Positions 1 through 7,200 of a DNA stretch of 9,590 nt are shown here, piece after piece; positions within the stretch are counted from its first letter, which is position 1; each line of letters opens with the position of its first letter. Made by a program: the position numbers and the translations under genes. The notes under the pieces are model-generated. The model worked only from the letters and a program-made list of their open reading frames with translations. It had not been told where the DNA came from and did not search any database. This DNA comes from an uncultured Oscillospiraceae bacterium (GTDB lineage Bacteria; Bacillota_A; Clostridia; Oscillospirales; Oscillospiraceae), in NCBI GenBank assembly GCA_900754605.1, contig CAAEDK010000270.1, positions 1 through 9,590 on the forward strand, in the 5' to 3' direction.

Positions 1-94
1 AAGTCTTTGCGGTCGATCTGCGGGCTCAATCCGGCTTTGACCAATGCATCTTTTTCGACCGGCTCACCATTCGAACGTTCAGATCCGGCGGGGC
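1..94 (-). other. Unassigned left edge; possible partial reading frame
   Basis: On the minus strand one frame stays open from the edge of the DivIVA-like gene to the window end and reads, in part, NGEPVEKDALVKAGLSPQ. It has no ATG. A TTG overlaps the TGA stop of the upstream gene (TTGA), which could be a coupled start, but no family is recognised. The plus strand is open here as well, so the frame may be chance or part of a repeat. Bases 14-34 and 82-104 are imperfect copies of each other (GATC followed by a GCGGG-CTCAA-CC core), which fits a repeat better than a gene. Confidence 0.2.
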
Positions 95-114
95 TCAACC
101 CCGCGGCTCTTTTT
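88..114 (+). terminator. Terminator-like hairpin, plus direction (weak)
   Basis: GCGGGG (88-93) pairs with CCCCGC (99-104) around a 5-nt loop, followed after five bases by five T (110-114) on the plus strand. On the minus strand, the direction of the gene ending here, there is no T tract, so it would not stop that gene. The TGA of the DivIVA-like gene lies in the loop. No plus-strand gene is visible to its left. Confidence 0.3.
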
Positions 115-724
115 CCTCTTTCTTGGTGCTCCGGTCCAGCAGGGCGGCCAGCTCGTTCAGTTCTGTCCCCGCCTGGTCCATCGCCCGGGGCAGCTGAGAC
201 AGGTTGACCTCAACTTTCCGCAGCTCCGCCGTCACATGGGAGGCGGTGGACTCGAAAGAGGACATCAGCGTCACATACTGGGCCCGGAACAGCTCCACCG
301 TGCGGCGCAGCCTGGCGGTGGTGGACGCCTCCAGCTCAGCGGCCCGTTTGTGGGCGTCGCACTCGATGTCCCCCACCCGGTCCCGGAACTGGGCGTAGGC
401 CTCCGCCTCCGGCCGGAGCCGCTCCAGCTCAGCGGCCAGCCGTTCAGCCTCCGGCTTGAATGCCTCCAGCCCCTGCCGGGCTGTGCGCTCCTGCTCCAGC
501 TCGGACTGGGCCTGCTCCCGGAGGGCAGTCTCCGTCTCCAGCCGCGTCTGCAGCTCCCGGACCTGGGTCCGCAGGCTGTCCGCCTCCGTCTGCAGGTCCT
601 CGTTCTCCTTCTGCAGCCTCTCCTGGACGGCGGCGGCCTCCTTGGCAGTCTGCTCAATATAGTGGATCACATCCTGCTTGTCGAATCCGCCGAACGCGAC
701 GCTTTTGAATGCGTAGTTCTCCAT
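95..724 (-). CDS. DivIVA-like coiled-coil protein
   Basis: This gene encodes 209 residues with no signal peptide or membrane segment, so the product is cytoplasmic. The N-terminus (about residues 6-24: FKSVAFGGFDKQDVIHYIE) resembles the DivIVA/GpsB membrane-targeting domain, in which a short F...FGGF.kqDV..yi stretch precedes a long coiled coil. Residues about 25-110 are heptad-like and very rich in Glu, Gln, Leu and Arg; a second helical stretch covers about 115-190, and the tail is charged (KKEEKEPRG). DivIVA-family proteins mark curved membrane at poles or septa and recruit division or morphogenesis factors; that role here is inferred from the N-terminus. The start at 724 follows a purine-rich stretch (AAAGAGAGAAG). 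The gene diverges from tRNA-Arg and has no clear terminator. It could instead be a generic coiled-coil protein. Confidence 0.65.
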   Translation of the reverse strand: MENYAFKSVAFGGFDKQDVIHYIEQTAKEAAAVQERLQKENEDLQTEADSLRTQVRELQTRLETETALREQAQSELEQERTARQGLEAFKPEAERLAAELERLRPEAEAYAQFRDRVGDIECDAHKRAAELEASTTARLRRTVELFRAQYVTLMSSFESTASHVTAELRKVEVNLSQLPRAMDQAGTELNELAALLDRSTKKEEKEPRG

Positions 725-763
725 GGTCCGCTTCTCTCTTTCCCGAATGAAAACTTTAACTCC

Positions 764-792
764 ACTTTAGCACAGAACCCCGGCGTTTACAA
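764..792 (-). promoter_or_regulatory. Putative sigma-A promoter of the DivIVA-like gene
   Basis: On the minus strand TTGTAA (787-792) and TAAAGT (764-769) are separated by 17 bases, and a TG one base before the -10 box makes it an extended -10. Each hexamer matches four of six consensus positions. It lies about 40 bases before the start codon at 724. It is read by eye only. Confidence 0.45.
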
Positions 793-829
793 GGGTTTGA
801 AAATTAACATAAAAAATCCAAAAAAACTC

Positions 830-858
830 TTGCATTTTGAAATCAGACATGCTATTAT
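830..858 (+). promoter_or_regulatory. Putative promoter of tRNA-Arg
   Basis: TTGCAT (830-835) and TATTAT (853-858) are 17 bases apart. A perfect TATAAT overlaps at 856-861 but would give a 20-base spacer. Either choice puts the transcription start near 865-868, about 20 bases before the mature tRNA. The AT-rich run upstream (about 797-828) could act as an UP element. Confidence 0.55.
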
Positions 859-865
859 AATAAAG

Positions 866-881
866 CTGTCCGGCAGGACAG
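866..881 (+). other. Leader hairpin just before tRNA-Arg
   Basis: CTGTCC and GGACAG form a perfect 6-bp stem with a GGCA loop. It sits between the predicted transcription start and the tRNA 5' end, so it would form the first bases of the precursor and could affect RNase P or exonuclease processing. The structure is seen; the role is inferred. Confidence 0.4.
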
Positions 882-886
882 GATGT

Positions 887-963
887 GCGCCCTTAGCTCA
901 GCTGGATAGAGCGTCTGGCTACGGACCAGAAGGCCGGGGGTTCGAATCCCTCAGGGCGTACCA
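887..963 (+). tRNA. tRNA-Arg (anticodon ACG)
   Basis: This is a full cloverleaf of 77 nt with CCA encoded. The acceptor arm is GCGCCCT (887-893) with AGGGCGT (953-959), starting with a G-U pair; discriminator A is at 960 and CCA at 961-963. The D arm has AGCTCAGCTGGATAGAGC, the anticodon stem is TCTGG/CCAGA with loop CTACGGA, and the T arm is GGGGG-TTCGAAT-CCCTC. Anticodon ACG, normally edited to ICG by TadA, reads CGU, CGC and CGA. The gene has its own promoter and terminator. The integrase remnant 125 bases downstream suggests its 3' end may once have been an attachment site, but no second copy of the 3' end is in this window. Confidence 0.97.
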
Positions 964-966
964 GCA

Positions 967-1007
967 AGAAGCCTGTGTTCTCTAAGAACACAGGCTTCTC
1001 TGTTTTT
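967..1007 (+). terminator. Rho-independent terminator of tRNA-Arg
   Basis: A perfect stem of 13 bp (GAAGCCTGTGTTC, 968-980, with its complement 986-998), or 14 with the A-T pair outside, has the loop TCTAA and is followed by TCTGTTTTT. It begins four bases after the encoded CCA. Confidence 0.93.
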
Positions 1008-1087
1008 CTCCGGTCCTTCCCCCGCTTCGTCTCTGCCCATATCACGCCACAGGCCGGTGAAATTTCAGGCTACTTCTACCATTACTA

Positions 1088-1632
1088 TCAGTTCCTCGCT
1101 GCTGTCAGGATGCCGCTGACCGTGTTTACCGCCTGGATCTGGGTGTCTTTGGTGACGTGGGCGTAGGTGTCCAGCGTGAATCCGGCGCTGTAATGGCCCA
1201 TCATTCCGGAGACTGTTTTCACGTTTCCCCCGTTCTGCCGGGCGATACGCCGCTGGATACGGAGCGTTTTTCTCTGGAAGTCAATGCCTGTCCATTTTAA
1301 TCCCAACAGCTCCCCCCGCCGCAGGCCGGTTGTCCAGGTCCATGTAGCAGCGTTCATACACGCCGCTTTTCCCGGCCTTCTGAAAAAACGCTGTCAGCTG
1401 ATCCGGTGTCAGGTCCTTCACCTCCTGCGCTCCGCCTTTCGCAGTGTGCGCAGCTCTTGGCCGGGGTTGTTCGGATGAGCGACTGTTCCGCCTCTACTTC
1501 CATGGCGGGGGACGGCATTTGGCGAAGATTCCGCACTGTTTTGCATACAAGTCTTTTTGCTTTACAGCGGTTCTCTTTGCTTTGAACGTCCTCCTTTTCC
1601 AGCAGCTCTTTATAGAGCCACTGTATCTCCAG
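1088..1632 (-). pseudogene. Tyrosine integrase remnant (frameshifted, internal deletion)
   Basis: Read in three frames, the minus strand gives a phage/ICE-type tyrosine recombinase. About 1632-1448 gives the core-binding part (LEIQWLYKELLEK, then KTVRNLRQM and LIRTTPAKSC). A short KAERR piece near 1446-1426 is in a second frame. From 1424 to 1335 a third frame gives EVKDLTPDQL...SGVYERCYMDL. From 1333 to 1088 the frame shifts again: TTGLRRGELLGLKW (catalytic Arg box), then directly VKTVSGMMGHYSAG with the His and the DTYAH nucleophile Tyr. One surplus G in GACCTGGACA (1334/1335) explains the last shift. The stretch of roughly 100 residues that normally holds HxxR between the Arg box and the GH box is missing. 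The N-terminal domain is not visible. The remnant is oriented toward tRNA-Arg. It cannot encode a working recombinase. Confidence 0.85.
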
Positions 1633-1804
1633 AGAGGAATTGCCCGGGCTTCCGGCCAGAGTTATCAAAGAATTGACAGCTGCGGAGGCGGATTGTGTCG
1701 GGACAGCTTTCCATCTTTCGATTCAGTATATCAGGCCGCAGCTGGAGCGTCTGGACTGCCTCCGCTTTCATATCCGCAAGCAGCAGGAAGCACAGCAAAG
1801 CTGA
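1616..1804 (+). other. Unassigned open frame, possible gene fragment
   Basis: The plus strand is open from just after a TAG (1613-1615) to TGA (1802-1804) and reads as plausible protein, including EELPGLPARVIKELTAAEAD and RPQLERLDCLRFHIRKQQEA. It has no ATG, and its first bases overlap the start of the integrase homology on the other strand. It may be the tail of a gene cut by rearrangement, or chance. I do not recognise a family. Confidence 0.2.
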
Positions 1805-2152
1805 CCGGCAGCACAAACACAAGACTATTTTTCGGGAAGGAATTTTTATGAGGCTCCAGGACAACGCCGCCTTTGCGCCGCTGCGCTGCGTTTTGGCCGG
1901 ATTTTTCAAAAGCATCTCCCATGCGCCGTCCAGATCTGTGTCTGCCTGGGGCTGAGTGCTGTTCCTTGCATCTGGAATTTCCGGATGGCGGAAGCGCAAA
2001 TGACGGCTTTCAATCTGCGGAGTCTTTCCGTCGGTACAGGGTGAGCGTGTACATCGGAGCCGTTGGCTCGCCCTTCCATCCAGATCCATCGTGTCGAACC
2101 TCCACATATTGTTCCCGTGATTTGGAGAACACTATTTCTAAATTACGCATTT
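1805..2152. other. Gene-free decayed stretch
   Basis: No recognisable gene lies here. A 35-codon ORF (1848-1955, plus) follows a GGAAGG site but matches nothing I know. On the minus strand one frame is open from 2228 to 1731 except for a TGA at 2010-2012, while another frame overlaps it with a similar length, so neither can be chosen. Together with the adjacent integrase remnant this is most simply decayed mobile-element DNA. The upstream region of the oxidoreductase gene occupies its right end. Confidence 0.4.
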
Positions 2153-2164
2153 GGAGGATCGTAT

Positions 2165-3463
2165 ATGGAGTCATTGTGGGAACAGACGTCCGGACATACA
2201 GGGTTTTGTCATCTGGAGCAGGATGCAAAGACCGATGTATTGATTATCGGCGGGGGGATAGCGGGGGTTTTATGTGCATATCTGCTGCACCAGGCCGGAG
2301 TCCTCTATCTGCTCTTGGAAGCTGAGACGATTGGCGGCGGGATCACCAAAAACACCACCGCCAAAATCACCTCCCAGCACGGCCTGATCTATGACAAGCT
2401 GATCCGTAAATTTGGAGCTGGCCAGGCCAAACAGTACCTTGATGCCAATGAAGCGGCCCTTCAGAAGTACCGGGAGCTGTGCCGCGGCATGGACTGCGAC
2501 TTTGAAGAAAAGACTGCCTATGTGTACTCTCTGAATGACCGCCGGAAAATCGAACGGGAGCTGGATGCCCTGGAAAAACTGGGGGTTCCTGGGGAATTTA
2601 CAGACCGCCTCCCCCTCCCCTTCCCTGTGGCCGGAGCAGTTCGATATCCAAACCAGGCCCAGTTTCATCCGCTGAAATGGATCGCCGCGATTTCAAAGAG
2701 CCTGCACATCTGCGAGCACACGCCGGTGCGGGAGCTGGTCGGAACAACTGCAATTACGGATTATGGAAAAGTCACGGCAAACAAAATAATTGTAGCCACC
2801 CACTTTCCCTTTTTGAATAAGCACGGCAGCTTCTTTGCCAAACTGTATCAGCACCGCTCCTATGTGATTGCCCTGGAAAACGCCCCGAATGTAGACGGCA
2901 TGTATGTGGACGAGGCCCAGACGGGTATGTCCTTTCGCAACTACAAGAATTTGCTGCTGGTAGGCGGCGGAGACCACCGCACCGGAAAACAGGGCGGGGC
3001 CTGGCAGGAACTGCGGGATTTCGCCCAGCGGCACTATCCCAAGGCCGCGGAGACATCCCACTGGGCTACCCAGGACTGCATGTCTCTGGACGGCGTTCCC
3101 TATATCGGCCCCTATTCCGCCAGCACATCCGACCTGTATGTGGCCACCGGTTTCAACAAGTGGGGAATGACCTCCGCCATGGTGTCGGCCATGGTCCTGT
3201 GCGATCTTGTCCAAGGGAAGCAGAGCCCCTATGCCGAGGTGTTTTCCCCCTCCAGAACGATCCTTCGCCCCCAATTGGTGGTCAATGGCTTCGAGGCCGT
3301 GGTCAACCTCCTGACCCCTTCCGCCAAGCGTTGTCCCCATCTCGGCTGCGCGTTGAAATGGAACCCGCAGGAGCACACGTGGGATTGCCCCTGCCACGGC
3401 TCCCGTTTTACAGAGGAGGGCAGGTTGATCGACAACCCGGCAACGGGGAATCTGAAAAAGTAG
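2165..3463 (+). CDS. FAD-dependent oxidoreductase with C-terminal Rieske motif (YhfW-like)
   Basis: This gene encodes 432 residues. DVLIIGGGIAG (24-34) is the Rossmann GxGxxG motif for FAD, and E52 is suited to bind ribose. The body follows the DAO (glycine/D-amino-acid oxidase) fold: GGGITKNTTAKIT (57-69), LLLVGGGDHRTG (263-274) and a typical C-terminal flavin loop, LYVATGFNKWGMTSA (324-338). The C-terminus carries a Rieske [2Fe-2S] signature, C390-P-H392, 15 residues, C408-P-C-H411. The order matches Bacillus YhfW-type proteins; the substrate is unknown. Few residues lie between the flavin domain and CPH, so the Rieske domain is short, as I recall for clostridial relatives (unverified). There is no signal peptide, so it is cytosolic. 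GGAGG (2153-2157), seven bases before ATG 2165, sets the start; the frame is open farther upstream, but without a comparable site. The gene stands alone. Confidence 0.85.
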   Translation: MESLWEQTSGHTGFCHLEQDAKTDVLIIGGGIAGVLCAYLLHQAGVLYLLLEAETIGGGITKNTTAKITSQHGLIYDKLIRKFGAGQAKQYLDANEAALQKYRELCRGMDCDFEEKTAYVYSLNDRRKIERELDALEKLGVPGEFTDRLPLPFPVAGAVRYPNQAQFHPLKWIAAISKSLHICEHTPVRELVGTTAITDYGKVTANKIIVATHFPFLNKHGSFFAKLYQHRSYVIALENAPNVDGMYVDEAQTGMSFRNYKNLLLVGGGDHRTGKQGGAWQELRDFAQRHYPKAAETSHWATQDCMSLDGVPYIGPYSASTSDLYVATGFNKWGMTSAMVSAMVLCDLVQGKQSPYAEVFSPSRTILRPQLVVNGFEAVVNLLTPSAKRCPHLGCALKWNPQEHTWDCPCHGSRFTEEGRLIDNPATGNLKK

Positions 3464-3479
3464 TGCCGCCGAATGAAAC

Positions 3480-3520
3480 AGCTCCATCTGTGTTTCCTGT
3501 CTGAGACGCAGATGGAGTTT
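3480..3520 (+). terminator. Probable terminator of the oxidoreductase gene
   Basis: CTCCATCTGTG (3482-3492) pairs with CGCAGATGGAG (3507-3517), an 11-bp stem with one wobble and a 14-nt loop, extendable by G-T and A-T pairs. Only three T follow (3518-3520), so the tail is weak. It begins 18 bases after the stop codon. Confidence 0.55.
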
Positions 3521-3840
3521 GCATAACAAGCATGATCTTTCCCCCAATCCCTAGTCTGTTGCCCCGGCCGCAGAAGATGCACAGAGTCCTTCCGGAAAAG
3601 GCAATCGGCCGATCCGGTCTTGCCGCATGGTTCAGGCCCTGCCTCTCATCCCTCTCCGGCGGAATATGGGCAGCAGTTCCGGCTGGTTTTGGAACCATCT
3701 GTATATAGGGAGATAGTATCCGCATTGCTCCCTTTTGAACAGCAATCTATATCCGGTATCCGATATATAGGTGCGCCCCTTCTCCATCAGTACGATTCTT
3801 GATCCCCTGTTCCGTTGAAGATGTGGTCCGCCTTCGCGCC
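3521..3840. other. Intergenic stretch with one small unassigned ORF
   Basis: No known gene is visible. The one frame that looks protein-like is on the minus strand, 3787-3632, 51 codons, starting MEKGRTYISDTGYRLLFKRE and continuing with YYLPIYRWFQNQPELLPIF. Its ribosome site is poor (AGGGGATC, distant). The frame abuts the end of the transposase remnant, so it may be residual coding sequence from a mobile element. The remainder (3521-3631) shows nothing recognisable. Confidence 0.25.
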
Positions 3841-4040
3841 GTCATATCCCCTACGCCAGAAATGCCGGTTTCCATATTTATCTCATGTTCGCATGCTTTC
3901 ATAGATCATCAGACTATTTTTCCCCTTTCAACACCCCATAATCTGTGAAACGCTGTACTTGGGCGGGATACCTTCCAATATGTGAACATGATCTTTGTAC
4001 GCCTCTCCTCTATAATTTCTGTCCCCTTGTACTCACACAA
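3841..4040 (-). pseudogene. IS200/IS605-type Y1 transposase (TnpA) remnant
   Basis: The minus strand reads LCEYKGTEIIE (from 4040) in one frame, then after a shift near 4005 KDHVHILEGIPPKYSVSQIM, GKNSLMIYE and KYGNRHFWRRGY in another. This is the central block of the small HUH/Y1 single-strand transposases of the IS200/IS605 family; HVH (3982-3990) is the metal-binding HUH pair. TGA stops interrupt the second frame at 3928-3930 and 3883-3885. The tail with the catalytic tyrosine region cannot be followed past GYD (about 3841), and the N-terminal third is missing or unreadable. No TnpB lies next to it. The copy is inactive. Confidence 0.85.
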
Positions 4041-4042
4041 TT

Positions 4043-4098
4043 TCCTCCTTTGGTTCTTGTAGCAGTTGGCAGACCTCCATTGTTCTACCAAAGGAGGA
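4043..4098. repeat. 12-bp perfect inverted repeat beside the transposase remnant
   Basis: TCCTCCTTTGGT (4043-4054) and ACCAAAGGAGGA (4087-4098) are exact complements around 32 bases. Each arm contains an AAAGGAGG ribosome-site-like string, one on each strand. On the plus strand six T (4101-4106) follow three bases after the second arm. It lies just upstream of the surviving TnpA homology, where an IS200/IS605 subterminal hairpin or a leader structure would be expected. Confidence 0.55.
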
Positions 4099-4127
4099 TA
4101 TTTTTTCGGCATGGCTAAAGCTTTTTG

Positions 4128-4159
4128 GAACCATCGGTTTTGCCGGTGGTTCTCTTTTT
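4128..4159 (+). terminator. Rho-independent terminator, plus direction
   Basis: GAACCATCGG (4128-4137) pairs with CCGGTGGTTC (4143-4152), 10 bp with one wobble and loop TTTTG, followed by TCTTTTT (4153-4159). No intact plus-strand gene ends directly before it. It would block readthrough from the left into the antisense of the surface-protein gene. Confidence 0.7.
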
Positions 4160-4160
4160 C

Positions 4161-4195
4161 AAAAAAGCAGCAGGGCGGATTTCTCCGCCCTGCTG
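4161..4195 (-). terminator. Rho-independent terminator of the surface-protein gene
   Basis: A perfect 12-bp GC-rich stem (4168-4179 with 4184-4195) has a 4-nt loop (GAAA on the minus strand) and is followed on the minus strand by C and six T (4166-4161). It lies 17 bases past the TGA. It is back-to-back with the plus-direction terminator. Confidence 0.93.
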
Positions 4196-4212
4196 TCTTA
4201 TTCTGCTTTGTC

Positions 4213-7200
4213 TCAGGCCACCTGATTCCAGAAGCGATAAAGGATCACCGCGAACTGGGCGCGGGTGGCTGTTCCAGCGGGGTTCAGCGTCCCTGCGCTG
4301 GTGCCGCCCACGATGCCGTTGGCCACGGACCACTGCAGGGGTTCCACTGCGTACCCCGCCACGCTGCCGGCATCCGGATAGGCGCTCAGATCGGCCCGCT
4401 GGCCGTTGGCATAATTCCGCAGTTCCGCAAAGCGGTACAGCAGGGCCACCAGCTGCTGCCGGGTCACCGCCGCACCGGGGTTGGTACCGTCGGAGATGCC
4501 GTTGTCCATGGCCCAGGTGCGTGCCTCTGCCATGTTGGCGGGAGACTTTCCGCTGAGCCGCGCCAGGATCATCCACACCTGCTGGCGGGTGATGCTGCCG
4601 TTGGGGCTGAACGTCGTAGCCGTGGTGCCGTTGACGTAGCCGTTGTCATAGGCCCAGACAATCTCATCGTAGGCCCAGAAGGTCTCCGGTACGTCGGCAA
4701 AGAAGGCGTTCTCCCCAGTGCGGGCGAAGGTGACTTCGATGGTCACCCGGCCGCGGGGCTGTTCAAAGGTATAGGTGCCGTCCCGATTGGCGGTGACGTC
4801 GATCTCCCGGCCATTCCGGTCGGTGACGATGACCTCGTCCACCCCATAACCGCTGTCGGGATCCGGGGTGATGGTCACCTTGTCGCCCTCCTCGGGAGTC
4901 CGGGGATTCACCTTTACGCTGCCGCCGCTGCCGACATTCAGGATGGGGGCGTAACTGGGATCGCTGTCAGAGCCGCCGGAGCCGGTAGATGGGGCAGAAT
5001 AATAAACCTCATACCCTCCCGAGATCTGCCGCACATAGTAGTTTGCGGCACATTGGATATTCGCCGCACTGAAAGCATGGCCGTTTGTGTAAATAGAGAT
5101 GTTCTTGGAGACGGAGACCGTTTCACTGATGTCCTTCAGCAGATACACGGCCGAACCCACGGGCGCGGAGGAGATCGCCTCTGCCAGCGTCTCGTAGTAC
5201 GTCTCCGTGTTTCCGGACACCACGTAAGCGGTATCAGAGGCTGCGGCTTCCTCCACATTTACCTGGTTCAGATACTTGTTCGCACAGTCGATAAAGGTGG
5301 ATCCTGTGACCGAGATCGGAGCAACCTGCTCTCCTTCCACAGCGCCGGTATTATTGACGCAGTATCCGCCCTCCTGGCTGCAGTTTTTGAATGTGTTGTC
5401 CGCAACTGTGATTGTGGAGGTTTCGGTCACCGCGCCGCTGAACATAATTCCGCTGCCGCTGCCGCTCAGATCAAAGGTGTTCCCCGTAATCGTACACTTG
5501 TCAATTGTACCATAGGCCACAGAGATCGCACGGGACTGGTTTGTTCCATCAAAGGTGCAGTCTGTCACCGTGAGCTCTTCGCCTGCAACCAGCATTCCCC
5601 AGCTGCGCATGTTCCGGAAGGTGCAATGATCGTATGTCACATCATTTGCATGGGGATTATTGAGCGCCATATAGCACGTTTTGACCTCGATGTCATCGAG
5701 TCCCTCCACGCCTTCCAGTCCGGTGAAGGTCGTATTGGTATAGGTGGCGTTGTTCCAACGGTCAAACACCGCAAATCCGTTGGTACGGATGGTACAGTCT
5801 GTTACAACCAGCTTCCACGCTTCGTCGATATTCTCGCCGGTTTGCGCCCAAGCAGCAACGCCGATCACAGAAGGAGACGCACTGTTGATTTCGTCTGCGG
5901 TCCCGGCAACAGGGGCGATCAATTCCGTGTTTTTCAGAGTCAGGGTTCCTTCGGCGGCGCCGTAATGAACAATGGCGCCATAGGGAATTGCAGTGCCGGT
6001 CATCCGCTGAACAATGCAGTTTTGGATGGTAAGATTTGTTCCCGTTTCCGTGGTTTTTAATTTGCAGGCCCCCTGGTCCTTAGAGTCCTGCTCAGAATAG
6101 GTCTGCTGGAACCAGATGCCATCCAGTGTGACGCCATCCGCGGCAACACTGACCGTTCCCGTCAGGATCGTGCCGGCTTCGTCCGCGCCGCTGCCAAGCA
6201 GCGTGATCTTCTTGCTGATTGTGAGATCGTCGGCATAGGTCCCGGGTTTGATCCGAACCGTGTCACCGGAGCCGGCCGCATCAATGGCTCCCTGGATCGT
6301 GGTGAACTCCCTGTCGCCTATCTGCGCCACAAAGGTCTTGGCGGGATCTTTCCCCACCACAAAGCTGCCGTTCTCATCCTTGACCGCCACATAGCCGTCC
6401 TGGCATAAGGCCTCCGGCACTTCAGCGGAGAAGGTGCCGCCGGAGACAGAAACTACCTCGCCGGCAGTGGGCCATGCTTCTTCCGTCTTATTTGCATTAT
6501 TGAAGGCGTAGGCCTTGACCGCATCAACACTTTCTGCAGATTTGAAGGTTCCGTCCTCAATGGTGACGGTGCCCAGGTCCTGATAGCCCTCCCGCTCCAC
6601 AATCGAGATGGCAGCGCCGTCGCCGATGACGCCGTCATCTCCAGTTTTGTTTTCATGCCGCCCTGTTACTGTGATGGCCGTCTGCGCTCCCCGTACTGCC
6701 AGACTGCCGGCGCACATCTGCACACCCACATACTTGGCGTTGATGATGGAGTTTTCGATGGTCACCGTCCCGGTGCTGGGGAAGTAGATGCCGTTCCCAT
6801 TGGGCACGTTGAGGGTGCTGTTCTTCAGTGCAATGGCGTTCTTCACATTGGTGCCGTTGGTGACGATGCCGTAGATATCTTCTCCCTCAACGCCGACGGT
6901 AACACCTTCCAGGGTGAGGGAGCTGTTGCTGTACAGCACCCGAGCTCCATCTGCCTCAGGGCTTGTCCCCTCCAGGGTGCCGTTCTGGATGGTGAGTCCG
7001 ACATTCTCATAATTGACATCTACAATCGCGTCTGAGCCTGTGTAAGTATACGTTCTGCCGGCAAGATCCAGCGTGCCGCTGCGGCTGCCGGAATAGATCT
7101 TGTCACTTCCGGTATAATCGTGCAGCAGCGTCACGACGGCATTGTCCCCGGCAGCGCTCACCGCATTGGCATAGCTGCCATAAATGCGGTCGACACCGCC

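Noticed and set aside
44..985. A 313-codon plus-strand frame running across the DivIVA-like gene and the tRNA
   Set aside because: It runs antisense to a coherent coiled-coil gene and then straight through the tRNA gene, so it is not coding.
1444..2325. Several plus-strand open frames of 86-150 codons in the decayed region
   Set aside because: They overlap one another and the integrase remnant, lack ribosome sites and known motifs, and look like chance frames in GC-rich DNA.
2693..3547. A 284-codon minus-strand frame over the oxidoreductase gene
   Set aside because: The plus strand here carries clear FAD and Rieske motifs; the minus frame has none and is a shadow.
4066..6060. A 664-codon open frame on the plus strand
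   Set aside because: It lies antisense to the SLH surface-protein gene, has low-complexity content without any domain, and its apparent length follows from the GC-rich third positions of the real gene.
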